Below, in pieces: positions 1 to 11,668 of a stretch of DNA of 64,000 bases; within the stretch, counting starts at the first letter, position 1; each line of letters opens with the position of its first letter. Origin of the DNA: Microlunatus kandeliicorticis (GTDB lineage: Bacteria; Actinomycetota; Actinomycetes; Propionibacteriales; Propionibacteriaceae); the NCBI RefSeq assembly GCF_014137855.1, contig NZ_JACGWT010000001.1, positions 682,001 to 746,000 on the forward strand, read 5' to 3'. The position numbers were made by a program, and so were the translations under genes. The notes under the pieces are model-generated. The model did not search any database. It saw nothing but the letters and a program-made list of their open reading frames with translations, and was not told where the DNA came from.

Positions 1-518
1 CGCTGGCCCTGGCCAGCGGTCCACCGCCCGAGCGCTTCGAACAGCTGGTCGCGCTCCGCCGGGCCGGGCTGGTCGAGCTGCTCGGGCCCGGGCTGCGGAT
101 CGACGTCGAGGACGAGCGGTTCGTGGCCCGGACCGCCGTGCCCGGGCAGCGGCGCACCGCGCACGCGCTGGTCGACGCCCGGGTCAGCCTCGGCGACCTG
201 CGGCGCACCGACGACCCGCTGGTCCGCTCGCAGCTCGCCGACGGGCAGGCCCGGTTCCACGCCGTCCGCGGTCCCGACGGCGGGGTGATCGAGACCGCGA
301 CCCTCGACGTCACCACCGACGAGTTCCTGCTGATCGACGCGGCGGGACGTCCGCATCCACGGCGGGTCGTGCTCGGCTCGCCGGCCGGCGACATCCAGTG
401 GTACGCGGCCATCGGGGCCATCGCGCACACCGCGGACAAGATGCTGGTCGGGGCCGAGCGGGCCGCCGCGCACGCGCTGCGCACGGTGGCGCGCGACCAG
501 CGGCTCCGCCGCCACTGA
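1..518 (+). CDS. FAD/NAD(P)-binding protein, C-terminal part (5' truncated)
   Basis: The reading frame is open from base 3 to the TGA at 516-518, so only the last 171 or so residues are inside the window. The visible part resembles the C-terminal end of large actinobacterial FAD-NAD(P)-binding proteins. It has a segment like a flavoprotein strand pair (GPGLRIDVEDERFVA), a stretch naming a secondary binding surface (VDARVSLGDLRRTDDPLVR), and a final helical part with DIQWYAAIGAIAHTADKMLVGAE. The nucleotide-binding Rossmann motifs expected at the N-terminus are outside the window, so the family call rests on the tail only. A GTG at 123 is in frame but is internal to the domain and not a likely start. 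No partner gene can be inferred because the upstream context is missing. Confidence 0.55.
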   Translation, partial: LALASGPPPERFEQLVALRRAGLVELLGPGLRIDVEDERFVARTAVPGQRRTAHALVDARVSLGDLRRTDDPLVRSQLADGQARFHAVRGPDGGVIETATLDVTTDEFLLIDAAGRPHPRRVVLGSPAGDIQWYAAIGAIAHTADKMLVGAERAAAHALRTVARDQRLRRH

Positions 519-633
519 GCGGCACCGTTCCGTGACCTCCCGGCCCCGTCGGGCCCGGTCACGGACCGCCTAGCCTGGACGGGCGTCCAGCCGGCGGCGC
601 TGCCGTCCGCGGTCACCGTGCCGCCCGCCGCCC

Positions 634-638
634 GGAGG
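634..638 (+). promoter_or_regulatory. Shine-Dalgarno site that decides a CTG start
   Basis: GGAGG at 634-638 lies 8 bases before CTG at 647. Translation from this CTG gives a protein beginning M-Q-T-F-L-P-F-P-D, an N-terminus I associate with this family. The next in-frame start, TTG 686, has no such site and would cut off this segment. Confidence 0.6.
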
Positions 639-646
639 CGAGCCCC

Positions 647-3636
<2,990 letters not shown>

Positions 3637-3695
3637 TCAGCGGGTCGTCAGCCGACCGTCCGACTGTCGGTGCCGTCGGTGATGATGGCGGGGTC

Positions 3696-5021
3696 ATGAG
3701 CCGCTGGAGCCACGCCCAGGTCGCCGCCCTGGCCCCCGACCAGGCGTCGCTGGCGGCCGCCCGCCGGCTGGCCCGGCCGGGGCCGTGGTCGGAGACCGGC
3801 TCGACCAACCTGCTGGTCTGGGGCCGGTGCCAGGGCTCGGGCCGGACGCCCTACCAGGTGAGCGTCGACCTGACCGGGCCGGCGTTCCGGTGCAGCTGTC
3901 CGAGCCGGAAGTTCCCGTGCAAGCACGGTCTCGCGCTGCTGCTGCTCTGGGTCGACGGCCAGGGCTCGGTGGCCGAGGTCGCGACGCCCTCGGACCAGGC
4001 GACCGCGGCCTGGGCGGCCGAGCGCGCGGCTCGGAACGCGTCCCGGGACGCCGCGGCGGCCACCACCCGGCAGCCCGACGAGGCCGCCGCGGCCTTGCGG
4101 CTGGCCCGCCGGTTGGCGCTGATGGACGCCGGCGTCGACGACTTCTCCCGCTGGCTGACCGACCTGGCCCGCACCGGGACGGCGGCGGCCCGGCAGCAGC
4201 CGTACGGCTGGTGGGACCAGGTGGCCGCCCGACTGGTCGACGCCCAGCTGCCCGGGCTGGCCGAGGACGTCCGGTCGGTGGGCGGTGAGGTGGCGGGGCG
4301 GACCGACTGGGCCGCGGCGCTGCTCCGCGCGCTGGGCCGGTGGTGGACCGCCACCCGCGCCTGGCTGGGCCGCGACCGGCTCGACGACGACCAGCTCGGC
4401 GACCTGCGGGCCTACCTGGGGTGGTCGGTGGCGAGCGAGAGCGTCCGCCGCCGGGGAAGCGTCCGCGACCGCTGGCTGGTGCTCGGTGCGCACCGCACCG
4501 ACGACGGCCGGCTGCTCCAGCAGCGCACCTGGCTGCGCGGGGCGGAGAGCGGGCTGACCGTCCAGTTCCTCGACTTCGCCGCCGGTGGACAGGTGCTGCC
4601 GGTGGCTAGGACGGTCGGCTCGACCCTGGAGGCCGCGGTGGCCCTGTACCCCGGCCGGGGGCCGCGACGCGGGCTGTTCGTCGACGAGCCGCTGGTGGTG
4701 GCCACCGGCGAGACCCCGCCGGCCGGGACGCCGCCGGCGCAGGTGGCCGAGGCGTTCGCCGCGCTGGTCGCGGCCAACCCGTGGGCCCAGCGGATGCCGG
4801 TGCTGCTCGACCGGGTCACGGTCGGGCCGGACCCGGAGCGCCCCGGGCGGCTGGTGGCCGCGGCCGCCGACGGCACCGGGTTCGCGCTGACCGCCGACGT
4901 CGAGCCGTGGCCGCTGCTCGCGCTGACCGGTGGCCGGGCCGACCGGTTGTTCGGCGAGTACGAGCACGGCCGGCTGCGGCCGCTGGCCGCCGCGGTCGGC
5001 GGCGGGTTGGTGGGATGGTGA
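3696..5021 (+). CDS. SWIM zinc finger protein, first gene of a MoxR/VWA operon
   Basis: This 441-residue protein has a SWIM zinc-binding motif, CxCx6CxH, near the N-terminus: Cys66, Cys68, Cys75 and His77 in RCSCPSRKFPCKH. A helix for nucleic-acid or protein contact follows. The rest (residues 90-441) has no motif I recognise. It is rich in Trp and Arg and contains a repeated beta-type pattern from about 270. SWIM domains are known to bind DNA or proteins; here the partner is unknown. The ATG at 3696 follows GGCGGGG. The stop codon overlaps the start of the next gene (ATGGTGA at 5015-5021), so the two are translationally coupled. The gene heads five co-directional genes that keep the same order in other actinobacteria, as far as I know. 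Confidence 0.85.
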   Translation: MSRWSHAQVAALAPDQASLAAARRLARPGPWSETGSTNLLVWGRCQGSGRTPYQVSVDLTGPAFRCSCPSRKFPCKHGLALLLLWVDGQGSVAEVATPSDQATAAWAAERAARNASRDAAAATTRQPDEAAAALRLARRLALMDAGVDDFSRWLTDLARTGTAAARQQPYGWWDQVAARLVDAQLPGLAEDVRSVGGEVAGRTDWAAALLRALGRWWTATRAWLGRDRLDDDQLGDLRAYLGWSVASESVRRRGSVRDRWLVLGAHRTDDGRLLQQRTWLRGAESGLTVQFLDFAAGGQVLPVARTVGSTLEAAVALYPGRGPRRGLFVDEPLVVATGETPPAGTPPAQVAEAFAALVAANPWAQRMPVLLDRVTVGPDPERPGRLVAAAADGTGFALTADVEPWPLLALTGGRADRLFGEYEHGRLRPLAAAVGGGLVGW

Positions 5022-6700
5022 CCGTCGTGGACCCGAGCGTGGTCGAGGCGGCCGGATCCGACCCGGTGGACCACTGGTGGCGCGAGCTCGGCACCGCGGC
5101 GCTGTTGGGGACGGCCCGCCGCGGTGTCCCGCCGCTGCCGGCGGGGCTCGGCGCGCCCGCGGCGCAGACCGCCGACGGCGGCACCGCGGGCGCCGCCGCG
5201 ACTCCGGACGCCGCCGCGATTCCGGACGCCGCGGTGGCCCTGCTCGACGCTGCGGCGCTGGCCGGGGTGCTCGACCGCGTCGGCCGCCGTCCCGGTCCGG
5301 TGCCGGTCGCCGAACCGGCGCCCGCGGAGACCGCGCCGACGGCCGGGGCCCGCGCCGTGCAGCTGCTCGAGCTGGTGCTGACCAGCCCACCCGGGCCCGT
5401 CGACCAGCGCGGTCTGGTCGTCCACTGGCTCGCGCACGCCCGGGCCGCCCGGGTGCTGGTGACCCCGCCGCTGCTGCCCGTGGTGCTGGCCCTCGGGGCC
5501 CGCGACCGCGACCTCCGACCGGCCGTCGCCGCGGTGGTCGGCCGGCGTGGCCGGTGGCTGGCCGCGCTCAACCCGGACTGGCGCTGGCTCGGTCGGCTCG
5601 AGGAGGCCGTCCCGGCACCGGATCCCTCCGCCCCCGCTGACGCGGCACCTGCCGACGCGGTATCTGTAGACGCGGCCCCTGCTGGAGCGGACTGGGCCCG
5701 CACGCCCACCCCGGCCCGGGTCGCGCTGCTCGGGCGACTCCGCCGCACCGACCCGGCGCGCGGCCGGGTGCTGGTGGAGTCGACCTGGACCACCGACGGG
5801 GCCCGCGACCGGGCTGACCTGCTCGCCGCGCTGGCCGTCGGGATCGGGCCGGACGACGAGCCGCTGCTCGAGCGTGCGCTCGACGACCGCGGCCGCGCCG
5901 TCCGGGAGACCGCGGCCACCCTGCTCGACCGGCTGCCGGGCTCGGCCCGGGCCGGCCGGATGGCCGACCGGTTGCGCACGCTGGTCCACCGGGCCGGGCT
6001 GACCGGCCGGCGGCTCGAGATCGGCGTCCCGGCCGACCCGGACCCGGCCGGGGTCCGCGACGGACTCGGACCGCCCCCGCCGCAGCGTTCGGCCCGCGGC
6101 TGGTGGCTCGAGCAGATCTGCGCCGCCGCACCGCTGGCCGTCTGGCGCGAGCTCGCCCGGGCCGACCCGGAGACCACGCTCGAACGGATCACCGACCCGG
6201 ACGTCCTCCGCGGGCTGGCGCGCGCGGCCCGCGACCAGCGCGACCCGGACTGGGCGGGTGCGCTGCTCGACCGCGACCCGGGCCCGGGCCTGCTGCCCGG
6301 GCTGCTGCCGGTGCTGCCGCCCGAGCGACGCGAGCGGGTCGTCCTCGGGCTGCTGGAGCCCCGGGTCCGGGACGCCCGATCGGCCGGGCGGGCCGGCGGT
6401 CCGTCGGCGGCGGCGCCGGCGAGCCGGCCGGTGCTCGAGTCGGCCTTCGCGACGCTGGACGAGCCCTGGTCGGCGGCATTCAGCCGCGCGGTGCTGGCCC
6501 GGCTGCACGCGCTGCCCCACCCGGCGGCCACGGTCACCGCCCTGCGGGCCCCGCTGTCCACGGCCCTCGACCCGGCCGCGTTGCCCGCGGTGGAAGGCTG
6601 GCTCTCCGAGGCCGGTCTCGACCGGTCGCTGGCCACCACCCTCCGCGCCGTCCTGCAGGTCCACTCACTCCGCCGATCGATCAGCGAGGCCTTCCGATGA
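5015..6700 (+). CDS. DUF5691-like HEAT-type repeat protein
   Basis: This 561-residue protein begins MVTVVDPSVVEAAGS and then reads WWRELGTAALLGTARRGVP, a block typical of the DUF5691 family found next to SWIM genes. The middle is a helical repeat-like region rich in Leu/Ala/Arg (for example LRRTDPARGRVLVESTW, then ALDDRGRAVRETAATLLDRLP), which looks like HEAT-type helical repeats; this is inference from pattern only. There are no catalytic motifs, signal peptide or membrane segments. A low-complexity Ala/Asp/Pro stretch near residues 195-225 (APADAAPADAVSVDAAPAG) is probably a linker. The start overlaps the SWIM stop, and its TGA overlaps the ATG of the MoxR gene. A scaffold or adaptor role beside the ATPase is plausible but unproven. 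Confidence 0.75.
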   Translation: MVTVVDPSVVEAAGSDPVDHWWRELGTAALLGTARRGVPPLPAGLGAPAAQTADGGTAGAAATPDAAAIPDAAVALLDAAALAGVLDRVGRRPGPVPVAEPAPAETAPTAGARAVQLLELVLTSPPGPVDQRGLVVHWLAHARAARVLVTPPLLPVVLALGARDRDLRPAVAAVVGRRGRWLAALNPDWRWLGRLEEAVPAPDPSAPADAAPADAVSVDAAPAGADWARTPTPARVALLGRLRRTDPARGRVLVESTWTTDGARDRADLLAALAVGIGPDDEPLLERALDDRGRAVRETAATLLDRLPGSARAGRMADRLRTLVHRAGLTGRRLEIGVPADPDPAGVRDGLGPPPPQRSARGWWLEQICAAAPLAVWRELARADPETTLERITDPDVLRGLARAARDQRDPDWAGALLDRDPGPGLLPGLLPVLPPERRERVVLGLLEPRVRDARSAGRAGGPSAAAPASRPVLESAFATLDEPWSAAFSRAVLARLHALPHPAATVTALRAPLSTALDPAALPAVEGWLSEAGLDRSLATTLRAVLQVHSLRRSISEAFR

Positions 6701-7833
6701 CGACGCCACCCGCCCCGGACCACGACCCCGCACCCGGGGCCGAGGTGCTCACGGCCCGCGAGGTGCTCCGCGAACCCGCCGAGGTGGCCTACGCCGACGA
6801 GCTCGCCGCGCTGGCCGCCGCCGACGACCGGCCGCGGCCACCGCGCTGGCGGCTGTCGCCGTGGGCGGTCACCACCTACCTGCTCGGCGGCACCCTCGGC
6901 GACGGCACGGTGATCACCCCGAAGTACCTGGGCTCGCGGCGGCTGATGGAGATCGCGGTCGCCTCGCTGGCCACCGACCGGGCGCTGCTGCTGCTCGGCG
7001 TCCCCGGGACCGCCAAGACCTGGGTCGGTGAGCACCTGGCCGCCGCGGTCTCCGGCAGCTCGGCGCTGGTCGTCCAGGGCACCGCCGGGACGCCCGAGGA
7101 GTCGCTGCGCTACGGCTGGAACTACGCCCGGCTGCTGGCCGAGGGACCGAGCCGCGCGGCGCTGGTGCCGAGCCCGGTGATGCGGGCGATGGAGTCGGGC
7201 GCGGTCGTCCGCATCGAGGAGCTGACCCGGATCCCCGCCGACGTCCAGGACGCGCTGATCACCATCCTCAGCGAGAAGACGCTCCCGGTGCCCGAGCTCG
7301 ACACCCAGGTGCCGGCGCGGCCGGGGTTCAACGTGATCGCCACCGCCAACAACCGCGACAAGGGCGTCAACGAGCTGTCCTCGGCGCTCAAGCGCCGGTT
7401 CAACACCGTGGTGCTGCCGCTGCCGGACACCCTCGAGCAGGAGGTGGAGATCGTCCGCACCCGGGTGGCGGCGATCGGTGCCGGGCTCGCCCTGCCCGCC
7501 GACGTCGGCGCGACCAGCGAGATCGAGCGGGTGGTCACGGTGTTCCGCGAGCTCAGGTCGGGGACCACCGCCGACCAGCGCACCACGGTCAAGTCGCCGT
7601 CGGCGACGCTGTCGACGGCCGAGGCGATCTCGGTGATGACCAACGGTCTCGCCCTGGCCGCGCACTTCGGCGACGGCACCGTCCGGGCCGACGACGTCGC
7701 CGCCGGGCTCGTCGGCGCGGTGGTCAAGGACCCGGTGCAGGACCGGCTGGTCTGGCAGGAGTACCTGGAGACGGTGGTCAAGGACCGCCGCAGCTGGGCC
7801 GACCTCTACCGCGCCTGCCGCGAGCTCGGCTGA
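6697..7833 (+). CDS. MoxR-type AAA+ ATPase
   Basis: This is a 378-residue AAA+ ATPase of the MoxR type, a class of chaperone-like remodelling ATPases that usually works with a VWA-domain partner. Walker A is GVPGTAKT near residue 101, with the MoxR-type Ala before the Lys. Walker B is VVRIEELTR near 170. Sensor 1 lies in NVIATANNRDKG near 212, and the arginine finger region is ELSSALKRRFN near 226-233. A C-terminal helical lid follows from about 270 (STAEAISVMTNGLALAAHFG). ATG 6697 overlaps the preceding TGA (ATGA), and the next gene starts 3 bases after its stop. The VWA gene two places downstream is the expected partner. Substrates are unknown. Confidence 0.93.
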   Translation: MTTPPAPDHDPAPGAEVLTAREVLREPAEVAYADELAALAAADDRPRPPRWRLSPWAVTTYLLGGTLGDGTVITPKYLGSRRLMEIAVASLATDRALLLLGVPGTAKTWVGEHLAAAVSGSSALVVQGTAGTPEESLRYGWNYARLLAEGPSRAALVPSPVMRAMESGAVVRIEELTRIPADVQDALITILSEKTLPVPELDTQVPARPGFNVIATANNRDKGVNELSSALKRRFNTVVLPLPDTLEQEVEIVRTRVAAIGAGLALPADVGATSEIERVVTVFRELRSGTTADQRTTVKSPSATLSTAEAISVMTNGLALAAHFGDGTVRADDVAAGLVGAVVKDPVQDRLVWQEYLETVVKDRRSWADLYRACRELG

Positions 7834-7836
7834 CCC

Positions 7837-10254
7837 GTGCCCCCGGTCGAGCAGGTCTCGCAGGTCGCGGCGGCCGAGCAGCCAGAGCAGGTGGGCGGAC
7901 CGCGGGTCGAGGTGCTCGGCGTCCGGCACCACGGGCCGGGATCGGCACGCTCGGTGCTCCGCGCGCTGGACGAGCTGGGCCCCGAGCTGGTGGTGATCGA
8001 GGGCCCGCCCGAGCTCGACGACCTGGTGGCCACCGCGGCCGATCCCGACCTGGTGCCACCGGTGGCCGCGCTGGTCTATGCCGTCGACCAGCCCCGCCGG
8101 GCGGTGTTCTATCCGTTCGCGGTGTTCTCGCCCGAGTGGGTGGCGCTGCGCTGGGCGCTGGAGCACGGCGTCGAGGTCCGGTTCGCCGACCTGCCGGCCA
8201 CCCACCTGCTCGCCGGTGATCACCTCGACCGTGGTCGTGACGACGGTGTTGATCATGACTCTGGTGATCATGACGCTGAGGATGATGACGCTGATGATCA
8301 TGACGCTGGTGATCACGACGCCGATGATCATGACGCCGAGCCGCGTCGCGGTCGGCCGGGTCGCGCCGCCGGGGTGGCGCTCCGCCGCAGCGACCCGATC
8401 GCGGCGCTGGCCGAGGCGGCCGGCTACGACGACCCCGAGCGGTGGTGGGAGGACGCCGTCGAGCAGCGACGGACCGGCGCCGAGACCTCGGCCCTGACGC
8501 ACTTCGCCGCTCTGCGCGAGGCGATGGCCGGGGCGCGCGACCAGCTCGCCGACGACGACGACCCGCGCCGCGAGGCGTTCATGCGCCGGACGCTGCGGGC
8601 CGAGCTCAAGGCCGGCCGGTCGCGGATCGCCGTGGTCTGTGGCGCCTTCCACGCCCCCGTGCTGGATCCCGCGGCCTTTCCGCCGGTCGCGCGCGACACC
8701 GCCCTGACGGTCCGGCAGCCCCGGATCAAGGTGCGGGCCACCTGGGTGCCGTGGAGCGCGGCCCGGCTCGGCTACGCCAGCGGCTACGGCGCCGGCGTCC
8801 GCTCGCCCGGCTGGTACCGGCACCTGTTCACCACCCCCGACGACGCGGTGGTCGCCTCCTGGTTCGTCCGGGTCGGCCGCGCGCTCCGCGAGCAACAGCT
8901 CGACACCTCGGTCGCCTCGGTGGTCGAGGCGACCCGGCTGGCCGGGGCGCTGGCCGCGGTCCGCGGGCGTCCGTCGGTCGGGCTGACCGAGCTCGAGGAC
9001 GCCGCCCGGACCGTGCTCACCGAGGGCTCCGACCTGCCGCTCCGGCTGATCGACCGGACGCTCGTGGTGGGCGAGGAGCTGGGGCGGGTGCCCGACTCGA
9101 CCCCGACCGTCCCGCTCGCCGCCGACCTCGCCGCCACCCAGCGCCGGTTGCGGCTGCCGGTCACCGCCGAGCCGCGGACCATCGAGATCGACCTGCGCCG
9201 CGAGAGCCAGCTGGCGCGCTCGGTGTTGCTGCACCGGCTCGACCTGCTGGGCATCGGGTGGGGCCGTGAGGTCGACGCCGGTCGCAGCACCGGCACCTTC
9301 AAGGAGGCCTGGGAGCTGGCCTGGTCGCCGGAGCTGGCCGTCGCGGTGATCGAGGCCAGCCTCTACGGCACCACCGTGCCCGACGCCGCCGCCGCGCGCG
9401 CCGCCGAGCTGGCCCGTGACGCGTCCGACCTGACCGCACTCGGCGTGCTGATCGAGCGGTGCCTGCTCGCCGACCTGCCGGACGGGCTGCGGGCCGCGGT
9501 CGCCGTGCTCGCCGAACGCACGGCCCGGCAGCACGACACCCTGGCGCTGCTCCGCACCGTCGAGCCGCTCAGTCGCACCTGCCGCTACGGCGACGTCCGC
9601 GGCGTCGACCTCGGCGAGGTGTCCGCCGTGCTGGAGACGGTGGTGGTCCGGGTCGCGGTCGGGTTGCGGGCCGCCTGCGTCGGGCTGGACGACGACGGCG
9701 CCCAGACCGCCCGGACGGCGGTGGAGAGTGCCGACCGCGGCATCACGCTGCTCGACCGGCCCGCGCTGACCGGTCCGTGGCGACAGGCGCTGGCCGCGGT
9801 GGCCGCCGACGACCGCGTACACGGCTCGGTGTCCGGACGGGCCACCCGGCTGCTGCTCGACGCCGGGCTGGTCGACCGCGACACCGCCGCCCGGCGGCTG
9901 GCCCGAAGGCTTTCGACCGGGACGCCGGCCCCCGCGGCGGCGGCTTGGCTCGACGGCTTCCTGACCGGCGAGGCGATGCTGCTGATCCACGGCGACGACC
10001 TGCTGGCCACCATCGACGGCTGGCTGGCTGCGGCGCCCGAACCGGTGTTCGAGGACCTGCTGCCGCTGGTTCGGCGGACGTTCGCTCGGTTCGAGCCGGG
10101 GGAGCGGCGGCTGCTCGGCGAGCGGCTGCGCCGGATCGGGACCGGGGAACGGGTGGTCGAGGCGTCGCTCGGGCTCGACCTGGCGCTGGCCGCGCCTGCG
10201 CTGGCCACCGTGACCCGGCTGCTGGGTCTGCCCGGCCCGGAGGACGACCGGTGA
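7837..10254 (+). CDS. DUF5682-like protein with TraB/ChaN-type motifs
   Basis: This 805-residue protein is the largest member of the operon. Residues 28-40 read GVRHHGPGSARSV, residues 52-60 VVIEGPPEL, and residues 267-273 VCGAFHA. The first glutamate motif and the GxxH motif match the signature seen in the TraB/TIKI/EreA/ChaN superfamily, to which I infer the N-terminal 300 residues belong. The C-terminal 450 residues are helical and Leu/Arg-rich with no known motif. Residues 128-168 form an insertion of alternating Asp and His (DHD, DDHDA units) encoded by repeated GATCATGAC, which looks like a metal-binding or disordered tract. The start is GTG 7837, 3 bases after the MoxR stop; its TGA overlaps the GTG of the VWA gene. 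Biochemical activity is unknown. Confidence 0.75.
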   Translation: MPPVEQVSQVAAAEQPEQVGGPRVEVLGVRHHGPGSARSVLRALDELGPELVVIEGPPELDDLVATAADPDLVPPVAALVYAVDQPRRAVFYPFAVFSPEWVALRWALEHGVEVRFADLPATHLLAGDHLDRGRDDGVDHDSGDHDAEDDDADDHDAGDHDADDHDAEPRRGRPGRAAGVALRRSDPIAALAEAAGYDDPERWWEDAVEQRRTGAETSALTHFAALREAMAGARDQLADDDDPRREAFMRRTLRAELKAGRSRIAVVCGAFHAPVLDPAAFPPVARDTALTVRQPRIKVRATWVPWSAARLGYASGYGAGVRSPGWYRHLFTTPDDAVVASWFVRVGRALREQQLDTSVASVVEATRLAGALAAVRGRPSVGLTELEDAARTVLTEGSDLPLRLIDRTLVVGEELGRVPDSTPTVPLAADLAATQRRLRLPVTAEPRTIEIDLRRESQLARSVLLHRLDLLGIGWGREVDAGRSTGTFKEAWELAWSPELAVAVIEASLYGTTVPDAAAARAAELARDASDLTALGVLIERCLLADLPDGLRAAVAVLAERTARQHDTLALLRTVEPLSRTCRYGDVRGVDLGEVSAVLETVVVRVAVGLRAACVGLDDDGAQTARTAVESADRGITLLDRPALTGPWRQALAAVAADDRVHGSVSGRATRLLLDAGLVDRDTAARRLARRLSTGTPAPAAAAWLDGFLTGEAMLLIHGDDLLATIDGWLAAAPEPVFEDLLPLVRRTFARFEPGERRLLGERLRRIGTGERVVEASLGLDLALAAPALATVTRLLGLPGPEDDR

Positions 10255-11450
10255 GCGAGGAGGACGTGCTGTCCGACGACGCGGACGCGGGCGAGGACCG
10301 GCACCGGCTGATCCGGTGGCGGCTGGTGCTCGGCGGTGAGGACGCCGACGGCATCGGTGAGGCGGCGACGCTCGACGACGACGACCAGCGCCGCGACGCC
10401 GCGCTCCGCGAGCTCTACGACGGACCGCGTCGGGGTGGTCTGGGGGCGTCGGCGCCGCGGGTGGCCCGCTGGCTGGGCGACATCCGCACCTACTTCCCGT
10501 CCTCGGTGGTCCAGGTGCTCCAGTCGGACGCCATGAGCCGGCTCGGACTGACCGAGCTGCTGCTCGAACCCGAGCTGATGCGGGCCGTCCAGCCCGACCT
10601 GGGGCTGGTGACCACGCTGGTCGGGCTCAACCGGGTGATCCCCGAGCGGTCGCGCGAGACGGCCCGCGCGGTGGTGCGGACGGTCACCGACCAGCTCGAG
10701 GAGCGGCTGCGGTCGGCCACCGTCCAGGCGGTCACCGGCGCGCTGAACCGGTCGGCGCGGACCCGGCGCCCGCGACCGTCCGACGTGGACTGGCCGGCCA
10801 CCATCAGCGCGAACCTGCGGCACTACCAGCCCGAGCACCGGACGGTGATCCCGGAGCGGTTGGTCGGGCACGCCCGGCGCAGCACGAGGGTGGAGCGCCG
10901 GATCATCCTGTGTCTCGACCAGTCGGGCTCGATGGCCGAGTCGGTGGTCTACGCCAGCGTGTTCGGTGCGGTGCTGGCCTCGCTGCGGTCGGTGGACACA
11001 CGGCTGGTGGTCTTCGACACCGCGGTGGCCGACCTGACCGACGAGCTCGACGACCCGGTCGACCTGCTGTTCGGGGTCCAGCTCGGTGGCGGCACCGACA
11101 TCAACCAGGCGCTGGCCTACTGCCAGGGGCTGATCGAGCAACCCGAGGACACCGTGCTGGTGCTGATCTCCGACCTCTACGAGGGCGGGCTCGCCGAGGA
11201 GCTGGTCCGTCGGGCCGCCGCGGTGGTCGGCTCCGGGGCGACCATGATCACCCTGCTCGCGCTGAGCGACTCCGGTCGCCCCGGCTACGACGCCGACCAC
11301 GCTGCGGCCCTCGCCGCCGTCGGCGTCCCGACCTTCGCCTGCACCCCCGACCAGTTCCCGGAGCTGATGGCCACCGCGATCGAGCGCCGCGACATCGGTT
11401 CCTGGGCCGCGACCCAGGGCATCGCCCTCGCCGAGCCCGACACCCCCTGA
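10251..11450 (+). CDS. VWA domain protein, MoxR partner
   Basis: This 399-residue protein has an N-terminal helical region (about 1-210) and a C-terminal von Willebrand A domain with an intact metal-ion-dependent adhesion site. The DxSxS motif is in LCLDQSGSMAES from about residue 223, the Thr in LGGGTDINQ near 282, and the Asp in LISDLYEGG near 308. VWA proteins commonly act with MoxR ATPases to bind or mature a target through a bound divalent metal. The N-terminal part begins with an acidic segment (SEEDVLSDDADAGED) and includes DIRTYFPSSVVQVLQ and a long Arg-rich helix before the VWA domain. GTG 10251 overlaps the previous TGA (GTGA). It is the last gene of the operon and is followed by a repeat-filled convergent junction. 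Confidence 0.9.
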   Translation: MSEEDVLSDDADAGEDRHRLIRWRLVLGGEDADGIGEAATLDDDDQRRDAALRELYDGPRRGGLGASAPRVARWLGDIRTYFPSSVVQVLQSDAMSRLGLTELLLEPELMRAVQPDLGLVTTLVGLNRVIPERSRETARAVVRTVTDQLEERLRSATVQAVTGALNRSARTRRPRPSDVDWPATISANLRHYQPEHRTVIPERLVGHARRSTRVERRIILCLDQSGSMAESVVYASVFGAVLASLRSVDTRLVVFDTAVADLTDELDDPVDLLFGVQLGGGTDINQALAYCQGLIEQPEDTVLVLISDLYEGGLAEELVRRAAAVVGSGATMITLLALSDSGRPGYDADHAAALAAVGVPTFACTPDQFPELMATAIERRDIGSWAATQGIALAEPDTP

Positions 11451-11668
11451 GCCCACGTCCTGCGCTCAGCCAGGACGCGCGCAGAGCCTGCCGAAGCGCT
11501 TGTGGTGAGTGGAGGGTCGACCCAACCGTGGAAGGGATGCTCCTCAAGACGCGCGCTGAGCTTGTCGAAGCGCCGAGCTCGCCCTTCGACAGGCTCAGGG
11601 CACTGGGTGGGGGTTCGCACTCGCGTCCGCGTGCTGAGCCCGTCGAAGCGCGGAGCCGCAACTGGCGC
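11451..11668. repeat. Dispersed CTTCGACARGCTCAG repeats at a convergent junction
   Basis: Between two convergent genes lie several copies of the repeat, in both orientations. CGCTGAGCTTGTCGAAGCG is at about 11553-11571, CCCTTCGACAGGCTCAGGG at about 11582-11600, and TGCTGAGCCCGTCGAAGCG at about 11632-11650, with a degenerate copy near 11488. The first two face each other and can fold into a stem-loop with a short spacer. The region contains no supportable gene. Such a pair could act as a two-way transcription stop or be a mobile short palindrome. Confidence 0.75.

Noticed and set aside
8217-8340. Assembly artefact or frameshift in the DUF5682 gene
   Set aside because: The frame is intact and the motifs lie in the expected order on either side, so the Asp-His stretch is a real in-frame insert.
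4816-9990. Very long open frame on the minus strand (1724 codons)
   Set aside because: It is antisense to the SWIM, DUF5691, MoxR and DUF5682 genes. Its composition is Arg/Gln/Gly/Pro-rich with no motifs, a shadow of the high-GC third-position bias.
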